From contig NW_022098008.1 in NCBI RefSeq assembly GCF_002288925.2, positions 6,531,607 to 6,595,606 on the forward strand: a stretch of DNA of 64,000 nucleotides, written 5' to 3'. The notes under the pieces were generated by a model. It was not told where the DNA came from and made no database searches. It saw nothing but the letters and a program-made list of their open reading frames with translations. The position numbers and the translations under genes were made by a program. The stretch comes from Delphinapterus leucas (lineage: Eukaryota > Chordata > Mammalia > Artiodactyla > Monodontidae). Of this stretch, positions 21,930 to 33,224 are shown piece after piece; the stretch's first letter is position 1, and every line of letters starts with the position of its first letter.

Positions 21930-22190
21930 AGTTAACTTCTTCCACCTGATGGGGATTTCAGTATCTGCAAAACAGCACAAGGATATGGCTCAGAATATCA
22001 TCTATAGCCCTTGAAGAGGAACTGAGGGTCCTTGACTTTGTTTTATGGCTAAACTATTATTATTTTGTTTCACTTGACTGTTTTCCTTTGTGTCTGCATT
22101 TTCTCACTTCTCTGATTAAATGCACTCTTTGGAACTCGGGGATGTCATAGGAGGCTAAAGCTTTTCTACAAACAAGGGGAGGGGGACATG
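21930..22190 (-). mobile_element. Partial second copy of the 16.5-17.1 kb LTR
   Basis: The reverse complement follows the 5' half of the LTR at 16476-16720. Shared antisense words include 'gttaacttcttccacc', 'ctatagcccttgaagaggaa', 'attattattttgtttcactt' versus its counterpart, and 'cattttctcacttctctgat'. Divergence is roughly 20%, so the two copies are separate insertions of one family. The promoter-distal half is missing. Confidence 0.65.
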
Positions 22191-22194
22191 GGGG

Positions 22195-23395
22195 TGGGGT
22201 TTGCCCCTGAGAAGTTTCCACAGTCCGTTTGGTTTCAGTAGAATTTTAAGGAAGGTTATGGTGGGGAAAAAGATCCATATGAGTAATGAGAGGGATGGGG
22301 TAATGAGAGGAATATATAGTGTCAAGGGCTTTATTTTTTGGAGAGAAGATTCTTGAGTAATTTTTAATGCTGTTGAATAGACAGAGAAGGTGAGGTTGAA
22401 TATACAACAGAAAGAAGATAATTGATAGATCAGTGTGCCTAGGAAGTGAGAGGTGGTATGGATGAGCCCCTGAGCACTGTGGGAGAAGTTGAAGGTAACA
22501 AGACAGGGTTATTTGCTCCTGGTTAACAAGGGGCAAGAAAAAAAAAACAAAAAACTATGAACGGAAATGTAGGTGAGTTTGTAGAACTGATGCTAGAAAT
22601 CTGAGATAGATCAATGGCTAATGTCACAGAGAGTTTAGAAACAAGAGCTTCTACTGAGAAGTACATGGAACTTTTAGGAGAAGGGGAAATATTTGAAAGA
22701 ATTATCACAGAGAATGGGAAAATGAGTTGGTTAGAGCTTAGAGACGTCAATGAATTATAAGGTAATGAAGTCTCCTTTCCATTCTGGTTTGTTTTACTCT
22801 AGAGAGAATTTTCTCCTGCAGATTTCTATGTTCACCATAAAAACATACCATCTTGTTTATTCACAAAGATTTGTAATGATTGTGAATGAAAACATTAGGA
22901 AATTCCCCTCTCAATATGATGTGGCTTATCTCTCTACTGATTATTGCTTTTCCCATTTACTGTTTCTTTAAGAACCTGGTAAAGTTAGATGGATAGCCCA
23001 GAGGTTTTATAAACACATATATAACAGACACAAAACCTGAACACATGGAAAAACTAATAATAACACATTTCAATCCCCCTACTTTTGCCTGGGAATAAAA
23101 ATGACAGGAAAAGTCATGTTGGATCTGCATAATTCAATGTATAATAAAAAAAAGCAATGAGTGGCAAGACAGTTCAAAATAGTAAGAATAAGCTGCATTG
23201 CTGAACAACTTTATAAAAATATGACTGCTTACATTCCAGTCAGTAGTATTCTAACTTCCATGTGGCCCCTACTTTTTATAATTGTTGATTTATGATCATT
23301 TGGTTCATGTACCAAGGAGACTTACATAAACTCATGTAATCAAGTCTTTGGCTGTGGGGCATCTGTTCTTCACTTACTACATTGTCAGACTTTAA
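22195..23395. other. Unassigned stretch, purine-rich then AT-rich
   Basis: Between 22250 and 22750 the plus strand is strongly purine-rich, opening 96- and 75-codon minus-strand frames without family resemblance. An A-run interrupted by C lies at 22539-22556. The pattern may be an old L1 3'UTR, but I cannot confirm it. Confidence 0.3.
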
Positions 23396-23399
23396 AGGA

Positions 23400-24150
23400 A
23401 TTCTGGACACAAAATTTTCGTTGGGTATATATATTCAGAGCATGTTTTCCACCGTGGCTTTTCACTTTCTAGTATTCAACAGAAGTTCATAATTCTAACA
23501 TAATCTAATGTAGCAGTATCTTCCTTCATAGTTAACATTTATTGTGTTCTATTTAGGGACGTTTAGCCTATTCCCAAGGTCAAAAATTATCCTCACATAT
23601 TACTCTGTAGAAGATTTATTGTTCTTTTGTCACTTATAACTAGAATCTACTTGGAACTGACTTTTGTCTATGGTGTAAAGTTGAAGCCAACATATTTTTT
23701 TCCATGAGAATGTCCATTTCACCCATCATGAATTATTCAAAAGACTGTTCTTTCCCCCACTGTGGGTAAATCTTCTTTCATAGTTTGCATTTTTGTTGCC
23801 CTGTATTTTCATTCCCTAGCTGTTTCAAAGCCAATAGAATATTATTATTATTGTACAAAGTCCATATTCTTTTAGATTTACCCACATATTTATCATTTTT
23901 CTTGTTTTTCATTACTTCTGTTGTCTTTATTCTTCCTTCTGGGATCATTTTTTAAAGGGGGTATCTTAATACAGACTCTACCAGATTTTATTTGTCTGAA
24001 AATGTCTTTATTTTGCCTTTATTTACAAATGATATTTTTAATGGGTATATATCTAAAGTGACATTTATTTTCTTTCAACACTTGGAATATTGCATTCTCA
24101 GATCTCCTGGCCTAACCTGTCTCTGTTGAGAAGTCTTCTTCTCTTAGAAA
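23400..24150 (-). mobile_element. Old L1 (L1M/HAL1-type) fragment
   Basis: Antisense L1 phrases occur in order: 'ggtcaaaaattatcctcaca', 'ctacttggaactgacttttg', 'tctatggtgtaaagttgaag', 'ccatgagaatgtccatttca', then after a gap 'gaaaatgtctttattttgcc' and 'ttggaatattgcattctcag'. The order suggests one decayed element with internal deletion. Confidence 0.65.
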
Positions 24151-24154
24151 ATAC

Positions 24155-24735
24155 AGGAATGAGTATAAGGGATATATGGGGTGTGGTGAAAAGACTTAAC
24201 ATATATTGAATTGGAGCTCCAACACAGGAGAAGAGGAGAAATGAGGATAAGCAATATTTCAGTAATTAAGACCTAAAACTTTAAAAAACTGATGAGAGAT
24301 ATCAAGCTATAGATTAAAATATAAAATAACTCCTACACAAACTTTGAATGAAGAGAAACAACCAAGGGTTAGCATGGTAAAATTGACAAAAACTAAACAG
24401 AAAAATCACAGAAGTCTTTGGTTTGATCACACACACACATGCATGCACACACATACAGATAGTTATTTTTGTTTTTCCTCAGCCTTTCTAATTGTTCTTA
24501 ACAAGGGAATTGTCTGCAGCAAGCAAATGCACAATTACCCAAAATAAGAAAACACACTGATAGCTTTTTAAAAAATACAGCCAGGTCAATATGAAGTCAA
24601 ATAATAGAGAGGTACCAAAATCATTTAATACACACACTACTTTAATGCATCCTTTATCCCTTCATCCACAGAACTTACACTAGCTCCTGGAGTGGAAGGA
24701 CGGCAGGTCCACAGTGAGTAAGGAGCAGTCAGGAG
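24155..24735. other. Unassigned stretch with a CA-rich patch
   Basis: A degenerate (CA)n patch lies at 24429-24456 inside otherwise undistinguished AT-rich DNA. Confidence 0.35.
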
Positions 24736-24739
24736 GCTC

Positions 24740-24955
24740 ATGCTACAGCAGAAGAGACCAGGACTGAGAATCAGAAATTCTGGCTAGAAGTTGCCAAGTG
24801 TGAGCTTTGGAACCATGGTGGAATCACCATCTTTTCCCCCTCACCCATGAAATAGAGCCAATAACTACTCTTCCCTTTCCATGGTATTGATGTGCTCATC
24901 AAAATCAAAATGAGGGACTGATATGAGCTTTATATAAACTTTGAAGAAAAAGGGA
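24740..24955 (+). repeat. Probable MIR remnant
   Basis: Sense MIR-like words 'gttgccaagtgtgagctttg', 'cccctcacccatgaaataga' and 'gccaataactactcttccc' appear in the right order and spacing, but divergence is high. Confidence 0.45.
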
Positions 24956-24959
24956 ATTT

Positions 24960-26485
24960 ATAACTATGACTTTTCTCCTTATAATTTTGTTATTCAGCAT
25001 AGAAAACAGACATATCTATATGAGTAAACAAAACTAAATTTATTATTTGAATAATTTGATATTATTTATAGAACTAAAGCTACTTAAAATACCCATTTTC
25101 CCCCCATTCCTCAAATATACATGAATTGTAGGGGTCCAGAGAGAAGATAAACTATTTTGACATCATTGACTCTAAGCTGGGTGGCTTAAGTTACAGTTGG
25201 CTCTGACCAGTGAAAAAATGTGAGAGACGCTAAGATGATCTATATTCCAGGCCTGTCTTCCCTTTCCTGAGAGAGGGCACTTCGGGAGGGCGTGGTATCC
25301 CAACAAAGTCAGTGCTGAAGCTCTTGGGAAGTCTGAACCACCTCCATCTGTACCTTGGGAGGATTCAGTAGATTACTGGATGGTAGAGAATCACTCATCT
25401 CCTTGGAACGAGTTGATTCTTAATTATTTATCAGGTTAGCCACATTTCAAGTTCCAGAGAAGAGACATAATGCAAATACATAACATTATCAGTGCTGTCA
25501 CTATCAATCTATTTCAAATAGATTTGTATAAACAGGATCTTTAACATTAGCCAAATATAGCAGTACTACTGGTTGGATGTAATGGTGTAAACTATAATTT
25601 ATTTTTATATGCACATGGGTGAACGAAAGATGTATTACAAAATGAATCCATCACTTCACAAGTTGAAAAGAAAGGAATTTATGGAAACATTTGCTGTGAA
25701 AAAATCACTTAAGAAGGTGAGGAATTACAGAAGGCTTATATGGTCCTTGCGAGAGAACAGGCATCCTCCCTTCCTGTCACCTCTTGAGAACAGAGTATTA
25801 TGAGAGCAGATAAAAACTGAAAGAGAGATACTTTAAGGGATATTAATAATAAAGAAGAGATGACAAGTTGAAATGTGATGGTGATTGAAACCTGATAGTA
25901 TTGTAATTCCAAGTTCTGTTGTTTGGCATTTTATTGGAAAACTCTATCTGGATTTACTGATGCTTCTACAGTGTAAAGTTTCTTTCATAACTCCTGTCCT
26001 TGGAAAAATGGTCAAAGTGCTATTTTTATTGTGTTGAAGTTAAAGTTGTGAAAACCTGCCATTTCTTATAAACTAATAACACACTTCTCATTAAGGCAAA
26101 TGAAAGAAAAAGAAAATAGAATATAAAATCAAGGTAGAGATATAATTAAAATAATTAAGGTAACTTAAAGGAAGAAAATATAAATATTCCTGTGAAAGGC
26201 ACATAGAAAGTAGGGAAACTTTAGAAAAGACAAATAACAACTTATGATATTGAGGTTGAAGTGTAATCACAAAATGTTATTAGATTCAATTAACATGTGA
26301 GAAATACAGTGGTTGGGGAAATTGTTTACTACTGAGTAAAATAGTAACCATTTTTCTCTTCTATCTCTAAGCAATGGGTTGCCTTCATTTCTTGCTGTGA
26401 AACTGGTAGAATTACATTACTCTTCCTGTGAGAAAAAGAAAGAATTATCAAAACACTTCAAATCGACTTGCTAATGATTTTCAAA
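24960..26485. other. Unassigned AT-rich stretch with one exon-like patch
   Basis: No named repeat recognised. On the minus strand a strong acceptor-like tract (ttctttctttttctcacag) abuts a 77-nt open segment, 26349-26425, that ends at a weak GT donor. Its end phase would fit the candidate terminal exon at 6110-6356, but the donor is poor. Confidence 0.3.
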
Positions 26486-26488
26486 AAT

Positions 26489-26887
26489 TATCATCTTATA
26501 ACGCATATACACGGAACCTAAAAAAATATATGGTTCTGACGAACCTAGGGGCAGGACAGGAATAAAGGTGTAGACATAGAGAATGGACTTGAGGACACGG
26601 GGAGGGGGAAGGGTAAGCTGGGATGAAGTGAGAGAGTGGCATGGACATATATACGCTACCAAATGTAAAATAGATAGCTAGTGGGAAGCAGCTGCAGAGC
26701 ACAGGGAGATCAGCTCGGTGCTTTGTGTCCACCTAGAGGGGTGGGATAGGGAAGGTGGGAGGGAGACACAAGAGGGAGGGGATATGGGGATATACGTATG
26801 CATATAGCTGATTCACTTTGTTATACAGCAGAAACTAACACACCATTGTAAAGCAATTATACTCCAATAAAGATGTTAAAAAACATA
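26489..26887 (+). mobile_element. 5'-truncated young L1 3' end
   Basis: Sense L1 3'UTR from 'cttataacgcatatacacgg' through 'gaacctaggggcaggacagg', 'gaatggacttgaggacacgg', 'gattcactttgttatacagc' and AATAAAGATGTT with a short A-tail. It is close in sequence to the copy at 15870-16254. Confidence 0.9.
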
Positions 26888-27104
26888 GCTTAGCAAAAGT
26901 TTTTATTTAAAGGGATTCACGTTATTTCACACTTCTCATCATACTATTTCCTTCTTCACACAGGTAGGTGACAATGCAGCCTGGCTGTTATAATAAAATA
27001 GGTAAGCAAAACTACCTGGCCATTCTACCTGCAAAATATATCCCAACTCCAACTGCCTCCTTCCCTCCCTCTGGGTCCAGTCTTCCCTCCTCCTCTCTCA
27101 ATGC

Positions 27105-27252
27105 CCCCCCACCTCCCCTCCCAATAGTGAGAGACCCTCCTCTCCCTCCCCTCCCAGTAGTGAGAGGCCCTCCTCTCCCCTCCCCTCCCAGTAGTGAGAA
27201 GCCCTCCTCCCCCCACCCTTCCCAAGAGCGAGAGGCCCTCCTCCCCCCCAAC
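27105..27252. repeat. Pyrimidine-rich minisatellite, about 34-bp unit x 4
   Basis: Four adjacent units share 'cctcccctcccagtagtgag' followed by 'aggccctcctctcc' with small changes (agtgagagaccc, agtgagaggccc, agtgagaagccc, agcgagaggccc). The long overlapping frames on both strands (98-132 codons) are products of this repeat and of strand asymmetry, not genes. Confidence 0.9.
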
Positions 27253-27299
27253 ACCTGGTGGCAGGGATGCTGTCCTTGCTGACCCACCTTCACCCACCT

Positions 27300-27862
27300 G
27301 CTCCCCACCTGTGTACTCTGTGCAGAGCAGCTCGAGTGACCTTTGCAGTCCTTGACTGGATCCTGCCATTCCCATGTGACAGCCCTCCATGGATTCCCAT
27401 TGCACGTGGGTTAAATTAAACAATCTCTCATATGTCCTCTCTCCACCCCAACTCCCGACACCCCCTCTTGCTCTCTAACGTCCAGCCACGGTGGCCCATT
27501 GTCTTAGCTGAGGATGTTGGGAGAACTTACCCCTCCCCTTCCCCAGACCACCCCAGTCTCACCTGCCTCCCTTCCACCCACCCTGCCCATCTCATCACCT
27601 GCCCTTGACCCTCAGTCTAAATCAGTCCCCCCCAACCCCTGAGATATTCTTTTTCACAGCTGCCTATTCTTTTTATTTATAGGATTTACCACAGTTTAAA
27701 ATAATACATTTATTACTTTTCTTTGTGTTTAATACCTGTCTCCCTGCTTGTTGGTGAACTCTTTGAAGGCAGGAACCAAATCCCTTTGGTCCATAAAGGT
27801 GTACTTTGTGCCTAGCATAGGGCCCAGCACCATTTCTCTAAATATTGGTTGAATGAATACAT
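27300..27862 (+). repeat. L2 LINE 3' end
   Basis: The sense L2 3' order is visible: 'gcagctcgagtgacctttgc' and 'agccctccatggattcccat' upstream, then 'ctccctgcttgttggtgaac', 'ctttgaaggcaggaaccaaa', 'tgcctagcatagggcccagc' and 'aaatattggttgaatgaata'. It is an ancient, inactive LINE. Confidence 0.85.
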
Positions 27863-27984
27863 GACCCAGAATCCTCAGTCAATATAGCCCGAATTGCCCA
27901 TGAGAATCCAATGATTCTTTTATGTTAGAATCTAATTTCTCTTCAGACATGTTGTAAAATGCTTTTGCTTTAGAATCCCACAAA

Positions 27985-28112
27985 CGTCTGTGAGGTTAAA
28001 AGATGAGGAACTTGAGGTCAGAGGTAATAAAACTTAAGTTACCTAGAAAGTGGCAGACTCTGGACTTGAGCCCAGTTCTGTTGTGTTCAAGTCCAGTAAT
28101 ATTCTTCACAGA
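27985..28112 (-). repeat. MIR SINE remnant
   Basis: Antisense MIR words: 'ttaaaagatgaggaacttga', 'ggtcagaggtaataaaactt', 'agttacctagaaagtggcag' and 'ctggacttgagcccagttct'. Confidence 0.75.
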
Positions 28113-28369
28113 AATGACCTGTTGTTCAGTAAATACTGATCACAATTTAACTCCTCTTCTGGCCCTACCGTCAAAGCAACACTGTGAGCACCTTGATACA
28201 TGGATAAGTCAGAGTCCCAGTAAACAGTAATGTTTACTTCCTAAGCAGCTTCTACAAATTCTGGTGTCCTGGAAGCCTACAAAATGCTAAAAGGAAACCA
28301 AAGAATAGTAATGATTCTCTGCCATTGAATACAATATCACGTTTCTTTCAGCAATGAAGAGAGAGGTAG

Positions 28370-28512
28370 AATTCTCTCCTTGCAGAAATGGGAAAAACTG
28401 ATGCTAGAGAAATTACAGAAGTTGCCTCTGGTCACACAACTAATAAATATAAGTGCTGGGATTTGAATTCATGTATCTGTAACTTACTCCAAAGCCATGC
28501 TTTCCCCACCGA
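28370..28512 (-). repeat. MIR SINE remnant
   Basis: Antisense MIR words: 'gcagaaatgggaaaaactga', 'ctctggtcacacaactaata', 'gtgctgggatttgaattcat' and 'ccaaagccatgctttcccca'. Confidence 0.8.
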
Positions 28513-28767
28513 ACAGCATAATATTAAACCTCAGAGAGTAACCCTTTGTGTCCCCACATCCCTCCAAGGAAACAAACTACATCGACAACTTAACAAAGAA
28601 TTTTTATATCACATAAATATTTATATGCACATTGCCCCCTAGATTCCTCAGAAATACTTACTAATTTTTATGCATTTAGGTGCTGATAATTCATATTTTC
28701 CCCAGAAAGATTGTCATTAATTTTGATGACATGTGAAATAAACTTGAATTAAGGCAAACAGACAGGT

Positions 28768-29191
28768 TATATTAGTCTGTTCAGGTTGCCATATCAAAAC
28801 ACCACAGATTAGGTGGTTTAAACAACAGCAATTAATTTTCTAGCCATTCTGGAGGCCAGAAGTCCAAGGTCAAGGTACCTGTAGGGTTGGTTTCTGGTGA
28901 AGCCTCTCTCTTTGGCTTGCAGATGGCACCTTGTCTCTCTGTTCTCACATAGTCTTTTCTCTCTCTGTGTGTGTGTGTGTGTGTGTGTATGTGTGTAGTG
29001 GGAGAGAGATAGAGGGAAAGAGAGATATCTCTGGTGTCTCTTCCTTTTCTTATAAGGACACCTACCACATTGGATTAAGACACCACTCTTGTGACCTCAT
29101 TTAACCTAATTACTTCCTTAAAGGCCCTATCTAACATTGGGGGTTAGAATTCAACATATACATTTTGTAGGAACACAAATCAGTTCATAAC
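28768..29191 (-). mobile_element. MLT1-type LTR carrying a (TG)n expansion
   Basis: Antisense MLT1: 'ttatattagtctgttcaggt', 'acaccacagattaggtggtt', 'attctggaggccagaagtcc', 'ctcttccttttcttataagg', 'aggccctatctaacattggg' and 'aacacaaatcagttcataac'. A (TG)n tract (28966-29000) sits inside, where MLT1 normally has a CT/GA-rich stretch, so it expanded after insertion. Confidence 0.88.
28966..29000. repeat. (TG)n microsatellite inside MLT1
   Basis: About 17 TG units with one TA interruption, preceded by a CT-rich tract. Confidence 0.9.
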
Positions 29192-29194
29192 ATA

Positions 29195-31145
29195 TGCCCA
29201 ATTTGCTTATATTTTTCTTGTTTGGGACTTTCTATGGGTATAACAATTGCCTTCTGAACTGATTGCCTGCATTACTAGGACATGTTTTCATGATAACAGA
29301 GGTTAAAGAGCTGCTTCCTGAAATGTTACATAAAAGTAACCTAGCTTTGTGGAGTTTAAGTGGACCATGCCTATCGTGCTCATATTTAAACCCTGAAAAT
29401 TCTTTCTATGTCATTATTTTGGGGAGAGGTCAGCATTGGGGTATTCAGTATTTGTTTCATCACATTCTCATTTGTAAATTTGATTAAATGGCCTCTTCAA
29501 AGGTTGATTTCATTTTGGAAACATTCTCGGATTTTTGAGAAAATTTTCAATATTCAACATCAGTAACCAATAATTAAAATTAAATGTATTTAAAATGTTT
29601 AGATTCCTGAAATTTGGGCATTGACCTTTTAAAAACAATTTATTACTTCAAACTAATTTGTCACTGATGCCTTCTGGCATTATTTTGAACTTGCACTCAA
29701 AGAGCAAGCTGATTATTCAAATATTTTTCCCCATAGCAAATAAAAAAGACATAGTTTGTGGTGATAACTAAATTATTTTTGACGTGGTGCTTTTAAATAC
29801 AGAGGACACTGAGGTTAGGAAGATCATTCTTGCTTCTATATTATCAGTCTATATACCACCTCATTGAGGAAATTGTCTCAATTCAAGAAATAGTTCTAGA
29901 ATGTCACTTAACATGCTGGTACTGCCAAGGGCATATGACCCCTGTCCTTAAGTAGCCTACAATTGAGCCTGAAGGAAAAGGCATGGTCACATATAACCAT
30001 GAGACTCATCCTTTTAGTAACAACACATGTCCTGTTACTAAAAGCCTTTAGTAAGCTTGGTCTTTCAATGGAAAATTTTCAGTCATATTAATAATTCATT
30101 GTTTTAAACACTGGATAAAATGAGATATTCAAACACAGAAAATATTCAAATTTACTTAAAAAAATGTGACCAATTCATGGTATGATATTTGGTTTGTTAA
30201 CTATTGAGTAATTAGTTCACTGTTTTAGAAATCTGGGAGCTAAACTGAAATGCTAACACTGTGTATTCCCTCCCAGCAATTAGCATGCCTTGTCAGATTC
30301 TGAACTGGTTTCGTATCATTCCGTGAGTAGGATTTAAACCAGCACGTCTGCTCTAGCAGGCCTCAATATGCTGAGAATAAAGTGCCTGTGTTCACAAAGA
30401 AAAGGAAACCCACCCTTTTGTCATAAATACTCGTCAATCTGTTTTGCTTAATATGTATTACAAATTTCAATCATTTATTCATCATTAAAATTTTGCTGTA
30501 TTTGAGGGCAAATGTTAGGTAGTGAGAGTAGTACAAAATGATAGGAGATAAGGACTCTTTCCTCAGGAGCCTACAGTCTATTCAAGGATATTGGATATAT
30601 ACACAGATGTCTATGGTATGAGGAAAAGAGGGCACGTTCCATCAGAGAGTCTATACTACAGGAAAGTCAGAGGGAAGAAAGACTGACTCTGCCTGGAGTG
30701 TCAATTTCCTTTTGGAAGGAGGAGCAATGGGTTTGTCCTTGAAGGATCCTGTTAGAGTGGGACAGTTCTTTCACACTCCTGATGTTTCCTTCTATGTGGA
30801 CAGAGCCCGGTTCCTGTAGCACCCAGACCTCTGTTTCCCTTTCCTCTCTCTGCCCTAGGATTTACCATATTACTGAAATGGTAATTGGGAACAAATGTCC
30901 TGCTGGCTAAACTCCCCCCCCCCCCCCCCGTTCTTCTCTTGGGAGTGAGCTTACCTGTAGGCAGTGCTGCTCTGCTCTGCTCCTTCATATGGTATCTCAC
31001 CTGGGCAGGTGGCTCAGAGTGCAGAGGCCTGCCCGGTTTATCATAACCCATGATTGCGTGGATTAATTGGCAGTCCCATTTGGCCTTTACTTTAATACTT
31101 TTCTTCTACCTTAATCTGTAGTAAAACCTGCCAGATGTCCACCGA
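29195..31145. other. Unassigned AT-rich stretch
   Basis: No exon or named family. It contains a perfect 12-bp inverted repeat with 10-nt loop at 30011-30044 and a 17-C homopolymer at 30913-30929. A 99-codon minus-strand frame at 30752-31051 spans the poly-C and is not credible. Confidence 0.35.
30011..30044. repeat. Perfect 12-bp hairpin
   Basis: 'cttttagtaaca', a 10-nt loop, then 'tgttactaaaag'. The arms are exact complements. No poly-T release site or flanking gene gives it a function. Confidence 0.7.
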
Positions 31146-31149
31146 AATT

Positions 31150-31440
31150 CATCCTCTCCTTCCGCGAAAACGGGACAGTAGCCAGGCGCCAGGCTGAACT
31201 ACATTTCCCAGCCTCCTTTGCTGTTGGATGTTTGCGGCTCTGGTGAGGGCATCTCAACATTGGGTGCAAGAGGTAAAAACACCAAGGCTTTTGAGGATTG
31301 TGCGTGCTTCCTCTCCACTCTTTCTCCTTCTGCTGGCTGGGTGCAGATGCAGACGATGCATTTAGGAATGAAGTGCTACAAGCTGGAAAGATGCTGGGTC
31401 CTGAATCACTGTGGGGAGAGACACTGCACATGAACAAAAG
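31150..31440 (+). repeat. Ancient LTR-like repeat, same family as 18.5-18.9 kb
   Basis: The order 'aactacatttcccagcctcc', 'tttgctgttggatgtttgcg', 'ctccttctgctggctgggtg' and 'cagatgcagacgatgcattt' parallels the 18.5-18.9 kb copy. The 110-codon minus-strand frame over this region has no domain. Confidence 0.5.
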
Positions 31441-31485
31441 CATGTGCCTGGAACTGCGATTTTTACTAAGTACTATGTAATTTTT

Positions 31486-31548
31486 ACTATGTGTGTGTGT
31501 ATGTATATGTATTTATATATGTGTGTGTGTGTGTGAGTGTATATAGAT
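31486..31548. repeat. TG/TA-rich simple repeat
   Basis: Alternating purine-pyrimidine tract of TG and TA units (gtgtgtgtgtatgtatatgt, then a second TG run). Confidence 0.85.
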
Positions 31549-31549
31549 A

Positions 31550-32005
31550 CATTTTAGAAGTTCAGAAGTGGTTATGGTTCCATCCCAGTTTAGTCCTGTG
31601 TTTGCAGGTCCTGTTGGTTTGAGATACTAGTGCATGGAATAACACAAAGATCACCAGGGGGTTCAATACAAAGGCCCCTCATTTGAACAATTTTATCGAT
31701 TAAAGTAAATGACAAAAATGCAGCAGTTAGGTTATTTCAGCCCTCTCAAAATCACTTCATTTGCTCTGAATTATCCTGTTTCTGAGATATCGTGAACATT
31801 TTGGTGAATTGCCACACAATTGACGCTCACAGCGGCAGGAAATGGCCTGGCTGGGGTGTATTTGTGTGTTCTGCACAACCATGCCTTCTGTGGCTCTGAA
31901 ATAGACGGCTGTGTAATGTTGCTGTTGTGCGGTCAGAGCTGGACAGCTGAAGTCTGCAAAGAGTAGGTGTGAGACGTGGCTCTGTGTCTTACTAACTGCA
32001 CCACT
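31550..32005. other. Unassigned stretch
   Basis: The left 400 bases show no recognised element. The minus-strand 127-codon frame (31757-32140) runs into the neighbouring LTR and is fortuitous. Confidence 0.3.
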
Positions 32006-32007
32006 GT

Positions 32008-32330
32008 GGGTGAGCTGCTCTGGAGGCTGGAAGTCCAAGATCAAGGTGTCGGCAGGGCTGATTTCTTCTGAGGCCTCTCTCCTCAGCCTGTGGATGACCA
32101 TCTTCTCCCTGTGTCTGCACAGGGCCTTCCCTCTGTGCATGTCTGTGTCCTAATCTCTTCTTCTTGTCAGTACAGCAGTTTGCATTGGAGCCCACACCGT
32201 GGACTTCATTTTTACTTTTTATCTTTTTAAAGACCTCTCTCCAAACACAGTCACATTCTGAGAAACTGGGGTTTGAGACTTCAGAATATGAATTCTGAGG
32301 TGGTAGGGGGGTCACAGAATTCAGCCCAAA
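32008..32330 (-). mobile_element. MLT1-type LTR fragment
   Basis: Antisense MLT1 words: 'ctctggaggctggaagtcca', 'agatcaaggtgtcggcaggg', 'ttcttctgaggcctctctcc', 'cacagtcacattctgagaaa' and 'ggggtttgagacttcagaat'. The first ~40 bp of the element are lost or diverged. Confidence 0.75.
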
Positions 32331-32334
32331 ATAG

Positions 32335-32827
32335 GCACTAAGGCTGGAAACTGCCTGGTGGGTTCTAGAACCAAATAGGGCCAGTGCCCTGGGACAGAGG
32401 AAAGGATGGAGAGCTTAGAGGAGACAGGGGTGGATGGGCAGAGGCAGGTCAAATCAGTTGGGAATGGGGTGGGATGGAAGACTCTGGTTTCTCTTTGGGC
32501 GGGAGGACAGTGGCTGGAGGAGTGACAGGGTCTGACTTGGATTTCAAAGTAGCCCCTCCATTCTGTAGATAAAAGACTGCAGGGCGTCTGAGAGACAGCC
32601 GGGAGGCCAGCCAGGAGGCGATCACTGTTTGATTCCATCCTAGACACAATAGCACAGTAGAGCTTGGACCACAAGCCTGCAGTGGATGCAGTGGACGCTG
32701 GTGAACTGGATCTGGGAGGTGTGAGAAAAAGGAGTAAAGAATGAGGTTCAAATGAGATGGAAAAGACAGTAGAGGGATTGGTGTGAGCCTCATGTGGGTG
32801 TCCTGAAGATGACGAGATAACACAAGC
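32335..32827. other. Unassigned purine-rich stretch
   Basis: Strand asymmetry (purines on plus) opens 117- and 146-codon frames on the minus strand. They overlap in different frames, so at most one could be real, and neither shows a domain. Confidence 0.35.
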
Positions 32828-33222
32828 TGTATTAGTTTCCTATTGCTGCCATAACAAATTACCACAAGCTTAGTGGCTTCAAACAACACAATTTATCTTA
32901 CAGTTCTGGAGGCCAAAAGTCCAAAATCAGTTTCACTGGGGCTGCCTGCGTTCCTTGGCTTGTGGCCCCTTGCTCCATCTTCAAAGTGCATCACTCCAAT
33001 CTCTGCTTTTGTGATCAGATCTCCTTCTCTGATTCCGACTCTCCTGCCTCCCTTTTGGTTACATTGGGACCATGCATATAATCCAGGATAATCTCTCCAC
33101 ATCAAGATCCTTATCTTAATCACATCTGCAAAGTCCTTTGTGCCAAGTAAGTTTACCTATTGACAGGTTTTAGGAAATAGGATGTAGACATCTCGTAGGG
33201 GACATCATTCTACTTACCATAC
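32828..33222 (-). mobile_element. MLT1-type LTR
   Basis: Antisense MLT1: 'tgtattagtttcctattgct', 'gccataacaaattaccacaa', 'cttacagttctggaggccaa', 'ataatccaggataatctctc', 'tagacatctcgtaggggaca' and 'ttctacttacca'. Confidence 0.87.
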
Positions 33223-33224
33223 AT

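Noticed and set aside
27012..27423. Overlapping frames of 98-132 codons on both strands
   Set aside because: They follow from the pyrimidine-rich minisatellite and L2 sequence; three frames overlap and none has a domain.
30913..30929. Functional C-tract / i-motif
   Set aside because: A plain 17-C homopolymer, prone to length error in sequencing; no flanking structure supports a role. The same applies to 61047-61058.
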